Of a stretch of 64,000 nucleotides of DNA, positions 11,380 through 20,804 are shown one piece after another. Location: the NCBI RefSeq assembly GCF_022712195.1, contig NZ_JALAGY010000076.1, positions 1-64,000 of the forward strand. The letters are read 5' to 3'. A program made the translations under genes and the position numbers. How positions within the stretch are numbered: position 1 is the first letter of the stretch; the number at the start of each line of letters is the position of its first letter. Below the pieces are notes generated by a model that had not been told where the DNA came from, searched no databases, and saw only the letters and a list, made by a program, of their open reading frames with translations. This DNA comes from Corynebacterium sp. (GTDB lineage Bacteria > Actinomycetota > Actinomycetes > Mycobacteriales > Mycobacteriaceae).

Positions 11380-12129
11380 TCAGGAAGCGGGGGTCGCGAC
11401 CAGCGTGCCGATCGTCTCCCCCGCCACGGCGCGGGCGATGTTGCCGTCGGTGAGGAGGTTGAACACCAGCATCGGCATGTTGTTGTCCATGCACAGGCTG
11501 AAGGCGGTGGCGTCGGCGACCTTGAGGCCGCGTTCGATGACCTCGCGGTGGCTGATCTCCGTGAAGAGCTCCGCGTCGGGGTTGGTGCGGGGGTCGTCGC
11601 TGTAGACCCCGTCGACCCCCTTGGCCATGAGGAGGACCTCGCAGCCGATCTCCAGGGCACGCTGGGCGGCGGTGGTGTCGGTGGAGAAGTAGGGCATGCC
11701 CATGCCGGCGCCGAAGATCACCACGCGCCCCTTCTCCAGGTGGCGGTCGGCACGCAGTGGAAGGTACGGCTCGGAGACCTGTGCCATGTTGATGGCGGTC
11801 TGCACGCGCGAGTCGATGCCCTGCTGCTCCAGGAAGTCCTGCAGCGCCAGGCAGTTCATCACCGTCCCCAGCATGCCCATGTAGTCGGAGCGGGCCCGGT
11901 CGAGACCGCGCTGCTGAAGCTCGGCGCCGCGGAAGAAGTTGCCGCCGCCGATGACGACGGCGATCTCCGCACCGGTGCTGGCCACCTCGGCGATCTGCCG
12001 GGCCACGTTCTCCACGACGTCCGGGTCGATGCCGACCTTGCCGCCGCCGAACATCTCACCCCCGAGTTTCAGCATGACCCTCTTGTAGCCGGTCGAGGCG
12101 TTTCCAGTGCTTGCAGTGCTTTCGGCCAC
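11380..12129 (-). CDS. pyrH: UMP kinase
   Basis: Phosphorylates UMP to UDP with ATP; a hexameric amino-acid-kinase-fold enzyme. The 249-aa protein has the nucleotide-binding KLGGEMFGG, the [10 protein letters not shown] loop and [11 protein letters not shown]. It is the first gene of the pyrH-frr-cdsA cluster. Confidence 0.97.
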   Translation of the reverse strand: MAESTASTGNASTGYKRVMLKLGGEMFGGGKVGIDPDVVENVARQIAEVASTGAEIAVVIGGGNFFRGAELQQRGLDRARSDYMGMLGTVMNCLALQDFLEQQGIDSRVQTAINMAQVSEPYLPLRADRHLEKGRVVIFGAGMGMPYFSTDTTAAQRALEIGCEVLLMAKGVDGVYSDDPRTNPDAELFTEISHREVIERGLKVADATAFSLCMDNNMPMLVFNLLTDGNIARAVAGETIGTLVATPAS

Positions 12130-12223
12130 CGTGGGATCTCCTTGTGGGGTGTGGGGGGGCGGTCTGTGTCCGATTGATCATCCTAGCGTGCCGTAGGGCT
12201 CCGGACAGCACTGAACCCGCCGA

Positions 12224-12290
12224 CCCCGCGTGAGCGGGGATGCGACGGGTCCGGTGGGGGCCGGTGGGCTCCGCCTGTGAGGCGGGAGCC
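12224..12290 (-). terminator. two hairpins downstream of tsf
   Basis: CCCCGC/GCGGGG with a GTGA loop (12224-12239) and a second stem GGCTCCGCCT/AGGCGGGAGCC (12267-12290, one bulge) follow the tsf stop codon. They probably end the rpsB-tsf transcript, although neither has a long U-tract. Confidence 0.6.
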
Positions 12291-12330
12291 GGGGCGCGAC
12301 CGGAGTCGGGCCTGAAGGCCGGTCCGGAGA

Positions 12331-13149
12331 CTAGCTCTGGCCGACCTCGAAGCGCACGAAGCCGTTCAGCGTGACGCCGGCCTCGTCCATGACCTGCTTG
12401 ACGGTCTTCTTGGACTCGGTGACGGACGGCTGGTCCAGCAGGCAGGCATCCTTGAAGTAGCCCTTGAGGCGTCCTTCGATGATGTTCGGCAGAGCCTTCT
12501 CGGGCTTGCCCTCCTCGCGGGCGGTCGCCTCGGCGATCTCGCGCTCCTTGGCGACGATCTCCTCCGGGACGTCCTCGCTGGACAGGTAGGTGGCCTTCAG
12601 TGCGGCGACCTGCATGGCGGCGGCCTTGGCCGCGCCCTCGTCGTCACCGGTGTAGGAGACGAGCACGCCGACTGCCGGGGGCAGGTCGGACGAGCGGTGG
12701 TGCAGGTAGACGGCGACCTTGTCGCCCTCGATGGTGACGGCGCGACGCAGCTCGAGCTTCTCACCGATCTTGGCGGACAGCTCCTGGACGACGGTCTCGG
12801 CGGACTTGCCGTCGACGTCGGCGGCAGCCAGCTCCTCCGGGCTGTTGGCCTTGGCGGCGGCGGCAGCCTCGGCGATGCGGTTGGCCAGCTCGATGAACTC
12901 GGAGTTCTTCGCGACGAAGTCGGTCTCGGAGTTGATCTCGACCATGGTGTTGCCGGAGACGGCGATCAGGCCCTCGGCCGCGGTGCGCTCAGCGCGCTTG
13001 CCCACGTCCTTGGCGCCCTTGATGCGCAGGATCTCGACAGCCTTGTCGAAGTCCCCTTCGGACTCTTCGAGGGCCTTCTTGCAGGCCATCATGCCGGAGC
13101 CGGTGAGCTCGCGGAGCTTCTTGACGTCGGCGGCGGTGTAGTTCGCCAT
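12331..13149 (-). CDS. tsf: elongation factor Ts
   Basis: Nucleotide exchange factor for EF-Tu. The 272-aa protein starts [17 protein letters not shown], followed by the invariant [12 protein letters not shown] and later [11 protein letters not shown], both EF-Tu-contact motifs. It lies 54 nt downstream of rpsB, the usual operon partner. Confidence 0.98.
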   Translation of the reverse strand: MANYTAADVKKLRELTGSGMMACKKALEESEGDFDKAVEILRIKGAKDVGKRAERTAAEGLIAVSGNTMVEINSETDFVAKNSEFIELANRIAEAAAAAKANSPEELAAADVDGKSAETVVQELSAKIGEKLELRRAVTIEGDKVAVYLHHRSSDLPPAVGVLVSYTGDDEGAAKAAAMQVAALKATYLSSEDVPEEIVAKEREIAEATAREEGKPEKALPNIIEGRLKGYFKDACLLDQPSVTESKKTVKQVMDEAGVTLNGFVRFEVGQS

Positions 13150-13203
13150 GTGAGGCGATCCTCCTTCAGATGGTGGAAGTGAAAAGTACAGACGTGGGGA
13201 GAA

Positions 13204-14049
13204 TTACTCTGCAGACTCGGCTGCGGGGGTCTCCGCAGCAGCGTCAGCCTTGGGAGCCTCGGCCTGTTCCATCTTCTCGGTCTTCTCTGCCTGCTCTGCC
13301 TTGTCGGCGGTCTTCTCGGCGTCGCCGGCGGCCTCCTTGGCTGCGGCGGCCTGGCGCTCGGCACGGGCGGCACGCCCTGCCTCGACGGCCGAGGAGATCA
13401 CGGAGGTCAGCACCGTGGTGGCACGGATGGCGTCGTCGTTGCCCGGGATCGGGAAGTTGACGTCGTCCGGGTCACAGTTGGTGTCGAGGATGGCGACGAC
13501 CGGGATGTTGAGCTTCTTCGCCTCGGAGACGGCGATGTGCTCCTTGTTGGTGTCCACGATCCACAGTGCGGAGGGGATCTTGGACATGTCGGAGATACCG
13601 CCCAGGACACGCTCGAGCTTGTTGCGCTCGCGGGTCAGCATCAGGACTTCCTTCTTGGTGCGGCCCTTGTAGCCGTCCTCGGCGGCCTCCATTGCCTGGA
13701 GTTCCTTGAGACGGTGCAGACGCTTGGCGACGGTCTGGAAGTTGGTGAGCATGCCGCCGAGCCAACGGTGGTTGACGTAGGGCATGCCGACGCGCTCCGC
13801 CTCGGAGGCGATGGCTTCCTGGGCCTGCTTCTTGGTGCCGACGTAGAGGATGTTGCCGCCGTGGGCAACGGTCTCCTTGACGAACTCGTAGGCCTCGTCG
13901 ATGAAGGTCAGGGTCTGCTGCAGGTCGATGATGTAGATGCCGTTACGGTCGGTGAAGATGAAACGCTTCATCTTCGGGTTCCAACGACGGGTCTGGTGAC
14001 CGAAGTGGACGCCGGCGTCCAGCAGTTCGCGCATGGTGACAACAGCCAT
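13204..14049 (-). CDS. rpsB: 30S ribosomal protein S2
   Basis: A 281-aa S2 protein with the family signatures [14 protein letters not shown] and [16 protein letters not shown]. The C-terminal 50 residues are a low-complexity Ala/Glu/Lys tail ([17 protein letters not shown] region), longer than in E. coli but common in actinobacteria. Confidence 0.98.
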   Translation of the reverse strand: MAVVTMRELLDAGVHFGHQTRRWNPKMKRFIFTDRNGIYIIDLQQTLTFIDEAYEFVKETVAHGGNILYVGTKKQAQEAIASEAERVGMPYVNHRWLGGMLTNFQTVAKRLHRLKELQAMEAAEDGYKGRTKKEVLMLTRERNKLERVLGGISDMSKIPSALWIVDTNKEHIAVSEAKKLNIPVVAILDTNCDPDDVNFPIPGNDDAIRATTVLTSVISSAVEAGRAARAERQAAAAKEAAGDAEKTADKAEQAEKTEKMEQAEAPKADAAAETPAAESAE

Positions 14050-14681
14050 GGTATTTCAGGGGAGTTCGCTGACCGGGACTGTTCCCGGCCGCCGCTCCCC
14101 TTCCTCGCTTTCAAAAGTTCAGGTTGACGGTTCTTTCACGGCCGACTCGCCGACGGGGTCCGTCAGTTCGTCGGTCGTCCTGGCAGGCATCCCCGGGTTG
14201 TCCCCGCCCAGTTAACCCCGCTCGTGGAGCGGGGACCGTTGACGGACGGGCCACAGTGTTCGGATCACGCGATACCTACGCGATGTCAGCACGCCCACCG
14301 ACTCCCGCGCATCGGGCCACTCCCCCGCTCCTGGCACAGATCGCGTGTGACTGTGACATTCCCGGGAACCGTCTCCGGCAACCGACGTGGAACGCCGGCT
14401 GAGTGCCGCGCCAGACTGGCGGACATACTGCGGTAGTTGAATCTACCCGTCACCCTGGGATCCCACAACTCTTCGTCGCGCGCCTGTGCAGCGGGGACCA
14501 GCCGGAACACACCGTGGCACCACCACGTCACCACTGGCATCCCACACACCCCACACGCCCCAGTCGCCCCTTCGACGGTCCCGGCGCGCCCGGACGGACG
14601 GCGGGTTGTCCACAGGCCGCCGCCGGGCCCGGGCGCACAGGGCCCCGGTCGGCGATGATGAACCCTATGACAGGGGCAGGG
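14050..14681. promoter_or_regulatory. rpsB leader/promoter region and intergenic hairpin
   Basis: About 630 nt separate rpsB from the divergent M23-like gene. A perfect hairpin CCCCGCTC-GTG-GAGCGGGG lies at 14216-14234. The region next to rpsB should hold its promoter and leader, but I cannot fix -35/-10 boxes. No further gene is convincing. Confidence 0.45.
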
Positions 14682-15266
14682 ATGAAAGAGTGGACGAGAA
14701 CATGGGCCGGCAGGATCGCCGTGGCGACGGCAGTGGCCGTGACGGGGTCGGTGGGGGCGGTGGCGGCGGCACCCGCCACCGACGGCCCCGAGGGGAGGCC
14801 GCACACAACCGGCATCAGTACCGTCAGTGCTGTCGACCACCGGACAGCCGTCCCCCATCACCGTCCGGTACCCGGTGGGGTGATCCGGGCCGCTGACATC
14901 CCGGAGCACGACTGGCTTCCCGGCCACCGCGGGGTGGACCTGGCGGCCTCCCCGGGAGACGTGGTCGTCAGCAGCTCCGACGGCACCGTCCATTTCGCCG
15001 GGGTGGTCGCCGGGACGCCCGTGGTGTCCGTCACCCACGGGGACGGGGTCCGCACCACCTATGAGCCGGTGATCGCCGGAGTCTCCGCCGGCGACCCGGT
15101 ACGGCGGGGCCAGGCCGTCGGCGTGCTGGCGGACGCCGCCAAGCTCCCGGATTCCGCCCGGCGCGACGCGGGCCTGTCCTGGGGCGCACGGACCGGCCCG
15201 GACCATGAGCGCTACATCGACCCGATGAGCCTGCTGGCCCCGGTACGGGTGCGGCTGTGGGGCTGA
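14682..15266 (+). CDS. M23-like peptidase domain protein, probably inactive
   Basis: A 194-aa secreted protein. The start at 14682 (alternative 14655) follows AGGGG and gives a signal peptide with hydrophobic core VATAVAVTGSVGAVAAA. The LytM-type domain keeps the first zinc motif HRGVD. The second motif, usually LHW in actinobacterial relatives, is GLSWGAR, so the zinc-binding His is Ser. It may act as a binding or activator protein rather than an endopeptidase. Its place beside rpsB matches an M23 gene in related genomes. Confidence 0.78.
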   Translation: MKEWTRTWAGRIAVATAVAVTGSVGAVAAAPATDGPEGRPHTTGISTVSAVDHRTAVPHHRPVPGGVIRAADIPEHDWLPGHRGVDLAASPGDVVVSSSDGTVHFAGVVAGTPVVSVTHGDGVRTTYEPVIAGVSAGDPVRRGQAVGVLADAAKLPDSARRDAGLSWGARTGPDHERYIDPMSLLAPVRVRLWG

Positions 15267-15273
15267 GGCGGTG

Positions 15274-16281
15274 TCACTCCTGGTATCCCGACCGGGGGTG
15301 TGCCCGGCGGTAGACCTGCCGTAGCCGTTCGGCGCCGACGTGGGTGTAGATCTGCGTGGTCTGCATGGAGGCGTGTCCGAGCAGTTCCTGGACGACGCGC
15401 AGGTCCGCCCCACCTTCCAGGACCGCGGTGGCACTGGTGTGGCGTAGGCCGTGCGGTGAGATCCCGGGCGTGCCGGCCGCTTCTGCGGCGGAGTGAACGA
15501 TCTCGCGTACGCGCCGTTGGTCGATCCGTCCGCCGCGGCTGCCGAGGAACAACGCGGGGACGGTGGAGGTCTGCGCCTTCTTCCGTGCGGCGAGGTGGTG
15601 CCGGACGTCGAGCCAGGCGTCCAGCGCCTCGCGGGCGCTGGTGCCGAAGGGGACGACGCGGGTCCTGTTCCCCTTGCCTGTGACACGGAGGTCTCGGTCG
15701 CCGAGGTCGCCGAGGTCGGCGCCGCAGAGTTCCGAGACCCGGATCCCGCTGGCGTAGAGCAGTTCGAGGATCGCCCAGTCGCGTACCGCCACGGTGTGCC
15801 CGTCGGCGTCGGGACCGGCCTCCCCTCCGGGTCCGGTCTGCTGCGCCCTGCGTCGGGCGTGGTCCAGCAGGGCGTCCGCCTGCCTGTTGTCGAGGACCCG
15901 GGGCAGGTGCCGTTGCGGGGTGGGTGCCTGCAGCGCGGACACCGGGTTGAGCGGGAGTCTGCCGGTGTGGCTGAGCCAGCTGCCGAACCCGCGCATGCTG
16001 GAGACCAGCCGCGCCACAGACGCCCGGGAGGCTCCAGCCTCCAGGGCCCAGTCCAGGACGTCGCGTCCCCGCTCGAGGGTGAACTGGTCGACGTTCTCCA
16101 ACCCCTCGCAGGCGGCGCGGAGGTCCCTGCCGTAGGCGGTGACGGTGTTGACGGAACGGCCCTTGACCAGTGCCAGATACTCGAGGTAGTCGTCGATGGC
16201 CTCGGCGACGGACGTCCGGTCCCCCTGTTCTACCGGGGTTGCCGGGACGCCGTCGTCTCCGGAAGGCCGCTGGCTGCTCAT
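15274..16281 (-). CDS. xerC: tyrosine recombinase XerC
   Basis: Chromosome dimer resolution recombinase acting at dif with XerD. The 335-aa protein has an N-terminal SAM-like DNA-binding domain (about 25-110) and a catalytic domain with the Arg in ASGIRVSEL, HGLRHT, the HAS motif and the Tyr nucleophile in TQIYTHV. The start at ATG 16281 excludes unrelated upstream sequence. Location beside dprA and comM is the conserved chromosomal site, so this is not the prophage integrase. Confidence 0.94.
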   Translation of the reverse strand: MSSQRPSGDDGVPATPVEQGDRTSVAEAIDDYLEYLALVKGRSVNTVTAYGRDLRAACEGLENVDQFTLERGRDVLDWALEAGASRASVARLVSSMRGFGSWLSHTGRLPLNPVSALQAPTPQRHLPRVLDNRQADALLDHARRRAQQTGPGGEAGPDADGHTVAVRDWAILELLYASGIRVSELCGADLGDLGDRDLRVTGKGNRTRVVPFGTSAREALDAWLDVRHHLAARKKAQTSTVPALFLGSRGGRIDQRRVREIVHSAAEAAGTPGISPHGLRHTSATAVLEGGADLRVVQELLGHASMQTTQIYTHVGAERLRQVYRRAHPRSGYQE

Positions 16282-16298
16282 GACTCCGGAGTCTAACC

Positions 16299-17588
16299 TC
16301 ACTCCCGGATCTTGATCCAGCGGTCGTGGGAGCGGGTGACCAGGTTCAGTGTCTCCAGCTCGGTGATGATCCGGACGACGGCGTTGACGGGCAGGGAGGT
16401 CTCCGCGCTGATGTGCTCCAGCGTCCCGAGGCTGTCGGAGTCGACCCCGCAGGCGTCGTAGACCCTGAGCTGGTCGGCCTTGAGCTGCTGTACCGGGGAG
16501 GCGCTGAACTCCAGACTGAGCTGCCGTTCGGCGTCGACGGTGCCCAGGGGTTCGAGGATCTCCCGTACGTCCGCGGCGCGGGTGACGAGGATCCCGGCCC
16601 CGTCGCGGATCCTCTTGTGACAGCCGATGTAGTCTGCCGAGTCGACCGGCCCCGGCAGCACCATCACCGGCCGGTACATCGTGTCGGCCCAGTTCGCCGT
16701 GTTCACCGCCCCCGAACGGTAGCCGGCCGCCAGCAGGACGGTGCCCCGGGACAGTGCGGCGACCAGCCGGTTGCGGGTGAGGAAACGGTGCCTGGCGGCC
16801 CGCTGGTGCGGCGGGTACTCGGAGATCACCAGCCCCCGCTTCGCCGCGGCCTCGAAGAGGCCCTCGTTGGACCTGGGGTAGACCTGCCCGGGCCCCGTGG
16901 CAGTGACCACCACGGTGCGCCCACCTGCACTGAGGGCCCCGGAGTGCGCCGCTGTGTCGATGCCCAGTGCTCCCCCGGAAATCACCGTGTAGCCGGCGGT
17001 GGCGAGCTCGCCGGCCATGGTGTGGGTGGTGCGGTTGCCGTAGGCCGTCGACAACCGCGTGCCGACCATGGCCACGCTGCGGCCCACGACGTCCGAGAGG
17101 CGTGCGGTCCCGGTGGCCCAGAACGCGAACGGTTGGGTCGCCTGGCCGCGGATCCCGTCGACCATCGTGTCCGGTCCGATGTTCATGAATGAGCCGGCGA
17201 TGAGTTCCGTCGGCCATTCCGTGCTGTCCGGGGTGATCAACCGCCACCCGTGTTCCCGGGCGAAGGCGAGGTCCCCCCGGACCGAGGTGTCGGCCCTCCC
17301 GCTGGTCTTTTCCCGCAGCGCCGCCGGCAGGGCCGGATCACGGCGCCGGACCATGCCCGCCACCCGTTCGACGTCCGCCGGCGCACTGGTGTCCACCGAG
17401 GCCATCGCCCCGTCGGAGACGCCACCGGGCCACAGCATCTCCAGGAGCTCCATCTGGGAGGCCTCCACCACCCGGCGCAGGTACATCCACGCCGCCAACC
17501 GTGACGTCTGTGATCCTTCCCCGCCGTGCCCGCTGTGCCCGCCGTGCCCGTCTGACCCTGTCTCAGCAACCACCCTGTTCTCCCCCAT
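16299..17588 (-). CDS. dprA: DNA-processing protein DprA
   Basis: Binds incoming single-stranded DNA and loads RecA during transformation. The 429-aa protein has the Rossmann-like core with MVGTRLSTAYGNRTTHTMA, GGALGIDTAAHSGAL and NEGLFEAAAKRGLVISEYPP. A C-terminal winged-helix-like region follows. The start at 17588 is preceded by AGGGAGGG; an in-frame ATG at 17603 is less likely. It lies 11 nt downstream of comM. Confidence 0.92.
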   Translation of the reverse strand: MGENRVVAETGSDGHGGHSGHGGEGSQTSRLAAWMYLRRVVEASQMELLEMLWPGGVSDGAMASVDTSAPADVERVAGMVRRRDPALPAALREKTSGRADTSVRGDLAFAREHGWRLITPDSTEWPTELIAGSFMNIGPDTMVDGIRGQATQPFAFWATGTARLSDVVGRSVAMVGTRLSTAYGNRTTHTMAGELATAGYTVISGGALGIDTAAHSGALSAGGRTVVVTATGPGQVYPRSNEGLFEAAAKRGLVISEYPPHQRAARHRFLTRNRLVAALSRGTVLLAAGYRSGAVNTANWADTMYRPVMVLPGPVDSADYIGCHKRIRDGAGILVTRAADVREILEPLGTVDAERQLSLEFSASPVQQLKADQLRVYDACGVDSDSLGTLEHISAETSLPVNAVVRIITELETLNLVTRSHDRWIKIRE

Positions 17589-17599
17589 CGTGCCCTCCC

Positions 17600-19243
17600 T
17601 CATGTTCCCCGTGTCCAGGTTCCCCGGGCCCGGTCACGGTCGACCGGGCCGGTGTACATCTCCAGTGCGTCCAGTACCGCCGAGACCCCAGGCCGGGCCG
17701 CGCCCTCCAGGTCCGCCATCGTCCAGGCGACGCGCAGGGTGCGGTCCACACCCCGGTGCGACACCACCCCCGACCGGAGTTTCTCCTGCAGCACGGCCAT
17801 GCCGGCGTCATCGGCGGGATGGCCCCGTCTCAGGAACGGCCCAGGCACCGAGGCATTGGACGACCACCGTCCCCACCGGTGCACCGCGCGACGCCGGGCC
17901 TCGACCACCCGCTCCCGCACACGGTCGCTGGATTCAGGGGCCGGGCCCGCCCCGTCAGTCACGGGCACCAGTCCGGCCGTCGCCTCCGCCCTGGTGCACA
18001 CCGACAGGTCGACCCTGTCCAGCAGCGGTCCCGACAGCCTCTGCAGGTAACGGTCACGGACCCCGCCACGGCAACGGCAGTCCGCCGGTTCCGCCGCACC
18101 GCAGGGACACGGGTTCGAGGCCAGCACCAGCTGGAACCGAGCCGGGAAGACAACGGTGCCGTGGTGACGCGCCACCTCGATCCGGCCGGTCTCCATCGGG
18201 GTACGCAGCAGTTCAAGCGTCCCGGCGGCCACCTCGGGGGCTTCGTCGATGAACAGCACACCGTTGTGCGCGATGCTCACCGCCCCCGGCCGTATCCGCC
18301 CGGCACCACCACCGGTCAGGGCAGCGCGGGTGACCGAGTGGTGCGGGGCGACGAACGGCCGTTCGCCCCGCCACACCCTCTCCAGCCGGTCCCGGGCGCC
18401 CGCCACCGAATGCACCGCCGCCGACTCCAGCTGTTCGCTCTCCTGCAACGGCGGGAGGATCCCAGGCAGCCGTTCCGCCAGCATCGACTTACCCGACCCC
18501 GGCGGCCCCGACAGCCACAGGTGGTGGCCCCCGGCGGCCGCGATCTCCAGGCCACGCCGGGCCTCCGCCTGCCCGCACACCTCCGCCAGGTCCGGGGGCG
18601 GGCACGACTGCGCCGCGTCCGGCAGCCCGTCCCGTCGCCCGTCCCGCCACTCACCGTCACATGAGAGGGAGTCACCGCCGTGCCCCTCCGGCAGCTCCCC
18701 GCGCAGCCACGGAACCAGTTCCCGCAGGTGCGACAGCCCCACGACCTCCAGGCCCGTCACCCGCGCGGCCCGGGACGCCTCCACGGCATTGGCCCGGGGT
18801 ACCGCGGCCCGCAGGAAACCGGCGCCGTCGGCCGCCATCAGCATCGGGAGTACCCCGTCCACCGGCCGCACAGTACCGTCGAGACCGAGTTCCCCGACGA
18901 CGACCGTGGCACGGGGATTCTCGGAGGGGACCACCCCCTGCGCCGCCAGAATCGCCATCACCATGGGAAGGTCGAATCCCGACCCCCGCTTCGGCACCGA
19001 CGCCGGGGACAGACTCATCACCACCCGGCTCCTCGGCCAGTCCAGACCACTGTTGATCATCGCCGAACGTACCCGGTCACGGGCCTGGACCACCGCAGTG
19101 TCCCCGAGACCCACGATGCTCATCCCGGGGAGCCCCCGGCTGATGTCGCACTCCACCGTCACCGGGGTCCCGCTGACCCCGCTCAGGGCGATCCCCCGGG
19201 CCTGCCCGACCCGAACCGGCGAACGGTCGCTGAAGGTGGTCAC
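17600..19243 (-). CDS. comM: ComM/YifB family Mg-chelatase-like AAA+ ATPase
   Basis: Hexameric branch-migration helicase of the ComM family that assists integration of transforming DNA. The 547-aa product has an N-terminal Lon-like domain (SIVGLGDTAVVQARDRVRSA), Walker A GPPGSGKS and Walker B VLFIDEAPEV. A Cys-rich insert (CPCGAAEPADCRC) lies between them and the C-terminal ComM domain. The GTG start overlaps the yraN stop by 4 nt. Confidence 0.93.
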   Translation of the reverse strand: MTTFSDRSPVRVGQARGIALSGVSGTPVTVECDISRGLPGMSIVGLGDTAVVQARDRVRSAMINSGLDWPRSRVVMSLSPASVPKRGSGFDLPMVMAILAAQGVVPSENPRATVVVGELGLDGTVRPVDGVLPMLMAADGAGFLRAAVPRANAVEASRAARVTGLEVVGLSHLRELVPWLRGELPEGHGGDSLSCDGEWRDGRRDGLPDAAQSCPPPDLAEVCGQAEARRGLEIAAAGGHHLWLSGPPGSGKSMLAERLPGILPPLQESEQLESAAVHSVAGARDRLERVWRGERPFVAPHHSVTRAALTGGGAGRIRPGAVSIAHNGVLFIDEAPEVAAGTLELLRTPMETGRIEVARHHGTVVFPARFQLVLASNPCPCGAAEPADCRCRGGVRDRYLQRLSGPLLDRVDLSVCTRAEATAGLVPVTDGAGPAPESSDRVRERVVEARRRAVHRWGRWSSNASVPGPFLRRGHPADDAGMAVLQEKLRSGVVSHRGVDRTLRVAWTMADLEGAARPGVSAVLDALEMYTGPVDRDRARGTWTRGT

Positions 19244-19659
19244 CAGCCCACTCCCTCGTAGTGGGTGAGCTCCCCGGCCGTGATGTCCAGGACATCGAAA
19301 CGCACTGTCGGCGCCCGGTGCCGCGGATTCCTGCGCAACCACTCCGCCCCGGCGTGCCGCATCGCCGCGAGCTTGGCGGGGGTCACCGCCTCCGCCCCGG
19401 AACCGAAACGGCCGTCGGTACGCCATTTGACCTCGACGAACACGATCACCCCGTCGCCGGAGAGGACGATGTCCACCTCCCCGCGGGCGGTGTAGAAATT
19501 GCGGTCCAGCAGGCGGTACCCCCGCTCGAGGAAATACCCGGCAGCCGTGTCCTCCCCGGCCGCGCCGACGTCCCTGAGATTCCTGGGCGCCTGTGGCCGC
19601 CGCTGCTGGCTGGAGCTGCTCCGCCGACCGTGGCCGGGGGTGTTCGTGGCTGCTGACAT
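19240..19659 (-). CDS. YraN (UPF0102) family nuclease-like protein
   Basis: A 139-aa protein with the restriction-endonuclease-like motif GEVDIVLSGDGVIVFVEVKWR, which contains the Asp and Glu-Val-Lys of the PD-(D/E)xK fold. A hydrophilic N-terminal tail of about 30 residues precedes the domain. Family function is not settled. Its stop overlaps the comM start, supporting one yraN-comM-dprA operon. Confidence 0.88.
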   Translation of the reverse strand: MSAATNTPGHGRRSSSSQQRRPQAPRNLRDVGAAGEDTAAGYFLERGYRLLDRNFYTARGEVDIVLSGDGVIVFVEVKWRTDGRFGSGAEAVTPAKLAAMRHAGAEWLRRNPRHRAPTVRFDVLDITAGELTHYEGVGW

Positions 19660-19817
19660 AGCTCACCACCCTGGCACGGTGGCCGGGGCCACCTGCCTGC
19701 ACCGGCACCTGTTCCCCCTGGAGACTGTGGAGAACCCACCCCCTGTGGACAGGCCGCTTCCCAGGCGCCCACCACCGCACCGCCCCGCGGGGACGGACGT
19801 CCGGCACCTCCGCAGAA

Positions 19818-20123
19818 TCAGTCAGGCATACGCAGGTCCGGCTTGTCCAGTTCCTCGATGTTGACGTCCTTGTAGGTGATCACACGTACGTAGCGCACGA
19901 AACGCGCCGGGCGGTACATGTCCCACACCCAGGCGTCGGACATCCGGACCTCGTAGTAGACCTCTCCGTTGGCGTTGCGCGGCAGAAGCTCCACGGCATT
20001 GGCCAGGTAGAACCGACGCTCAGTCTCCACGACATAGCTGAACTGGCTGACCACGTCCCGGTACTCGCGGTACATGGACAGCTCCACGTTGGCCTCGTAG
20101 TCCTCAAGCTCCTCGGCGCTCAC
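19818..20123 (-). CDS. DUF2469 domain protein
   Basis: A 101-aa acidic protein of the actinobacteria-specific DUF2469 family, typically encoded between rnhB and yraN as here. It starts with GTG overlapping the rnhB stop. It has no TM segment or catalytic motif that I recognise; function unknown. Confidence 0.88.
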   Translation of the reverse strand: MSAEELEDYEANVELSMYREYRDVVSQFSYVVETERRFYLANAVELLPRNANGEVYYEVRMSDAWVWDMYRPARFVRYVRVITYKDVNIEELDKPDLRMPD

Positions 20124-20800
20124 GGTTGCTGGTCATCTCCCTTTTTGATCGGCGGTCCGGCCTGCCACCGCTGACGGGCGGCAGCCACATTGGAGTAAGT
20201 GTAACGGTGCTCGGGGGTCCCGCCGAGCAGACTCACCGAGGCCATGTGCGACGCGGTTCCGTATCCCTTGTGACCGGCCAGTCCGTAACCGGGGTACTCC
20301 CGGTCCAGTTCGACCATCAGCCGGTCACGGGACACCTTCGCCAGCACACTCGCCGCGGAGATGCACCGGGCGACCAGGTCGCCCTTCACCACCGGCAGAT
20401 GCGGCCGGGGGAAGCCGTTGACCTTCATCGCGTCGGTGAGGATGTACCCGGGCCGCACGTCCAGACGCGCCACCGCCCGGCGCATCCCACCGAGGTTCGC
20501 GTGCTGGATACCCCAGGTGTCGACGTAGGACGCGGGCACGTGAACCACCGCCCAGTCCACGGCGACGTCCTTGACCACCTCGAAGAAGTGGTCCCGACGC
20601 TTCGCCGTGAGCTTCTTGGAGTCTGTCAGGCCGGACAGCTCCGGCACAGGGCCCGGTGGCAGAACGCAGGCGGCCACCGTCACCGGACCGCAGCAGGCAC
20701 CTCGGCCGGCCTCGTCGACGCCTGCGACGGGACCCAGCCCCGCCTTGTGCACCGCCCACTCCAGCGTCCTGCCGTCCGGCATGGAGCGCACCGGAACCAC
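20120..20800 (-). CDS. rnhB: ribonuclease HII
   Basis: Cleaves RNA in RNA-DNA hybrids and removes misincorporated ribonucleotides. The 226-aa protein has the signature GVDEAGRGACCGPV with the first catalytic Asp-Glu, plus DSKKLTAKRRD and the later acidic residue in ILTDAMKV. It overlaps the DUF2469 gene by 4 nt and follows lepB by 4 nt. Confidence 0.95.
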   Translation of the reverse strand: MVPVRSMPDGRTLEWAVHKAGLGPVAGVDEAGRGACCGPVTVAACVLPPGPVPELSGLTDSKKLTAKRRDHFFEVVKDVAVDWAVVHVPASYVDTWGIQHANLGGMRRAVARLDVRPGYILTDAMKVNGFPRPHLPVVKGDLVARCISAASVLAKVSRDRLMVELDREYPGYGLAGHKGYGTASHMASVSLLGGTPEHRYTYSNVAAARQRWQAGPPIKKGDDQQP

Positions 20801-20804
20801 CCCT

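Noticed and set aside
15274..16281. Tyrosine recombinase as possible prophage integrase
   Set aside because: It is XerC in its conserved place beside dprA and comM, about 6 kb away from the prophage edge, with rnhB and lepB in between.
16282..17247. Long open frame upstream of xerC
   Set aside because: It is antisense-phase sequence within dprA; the xerC start at 16281 gives normal family length.
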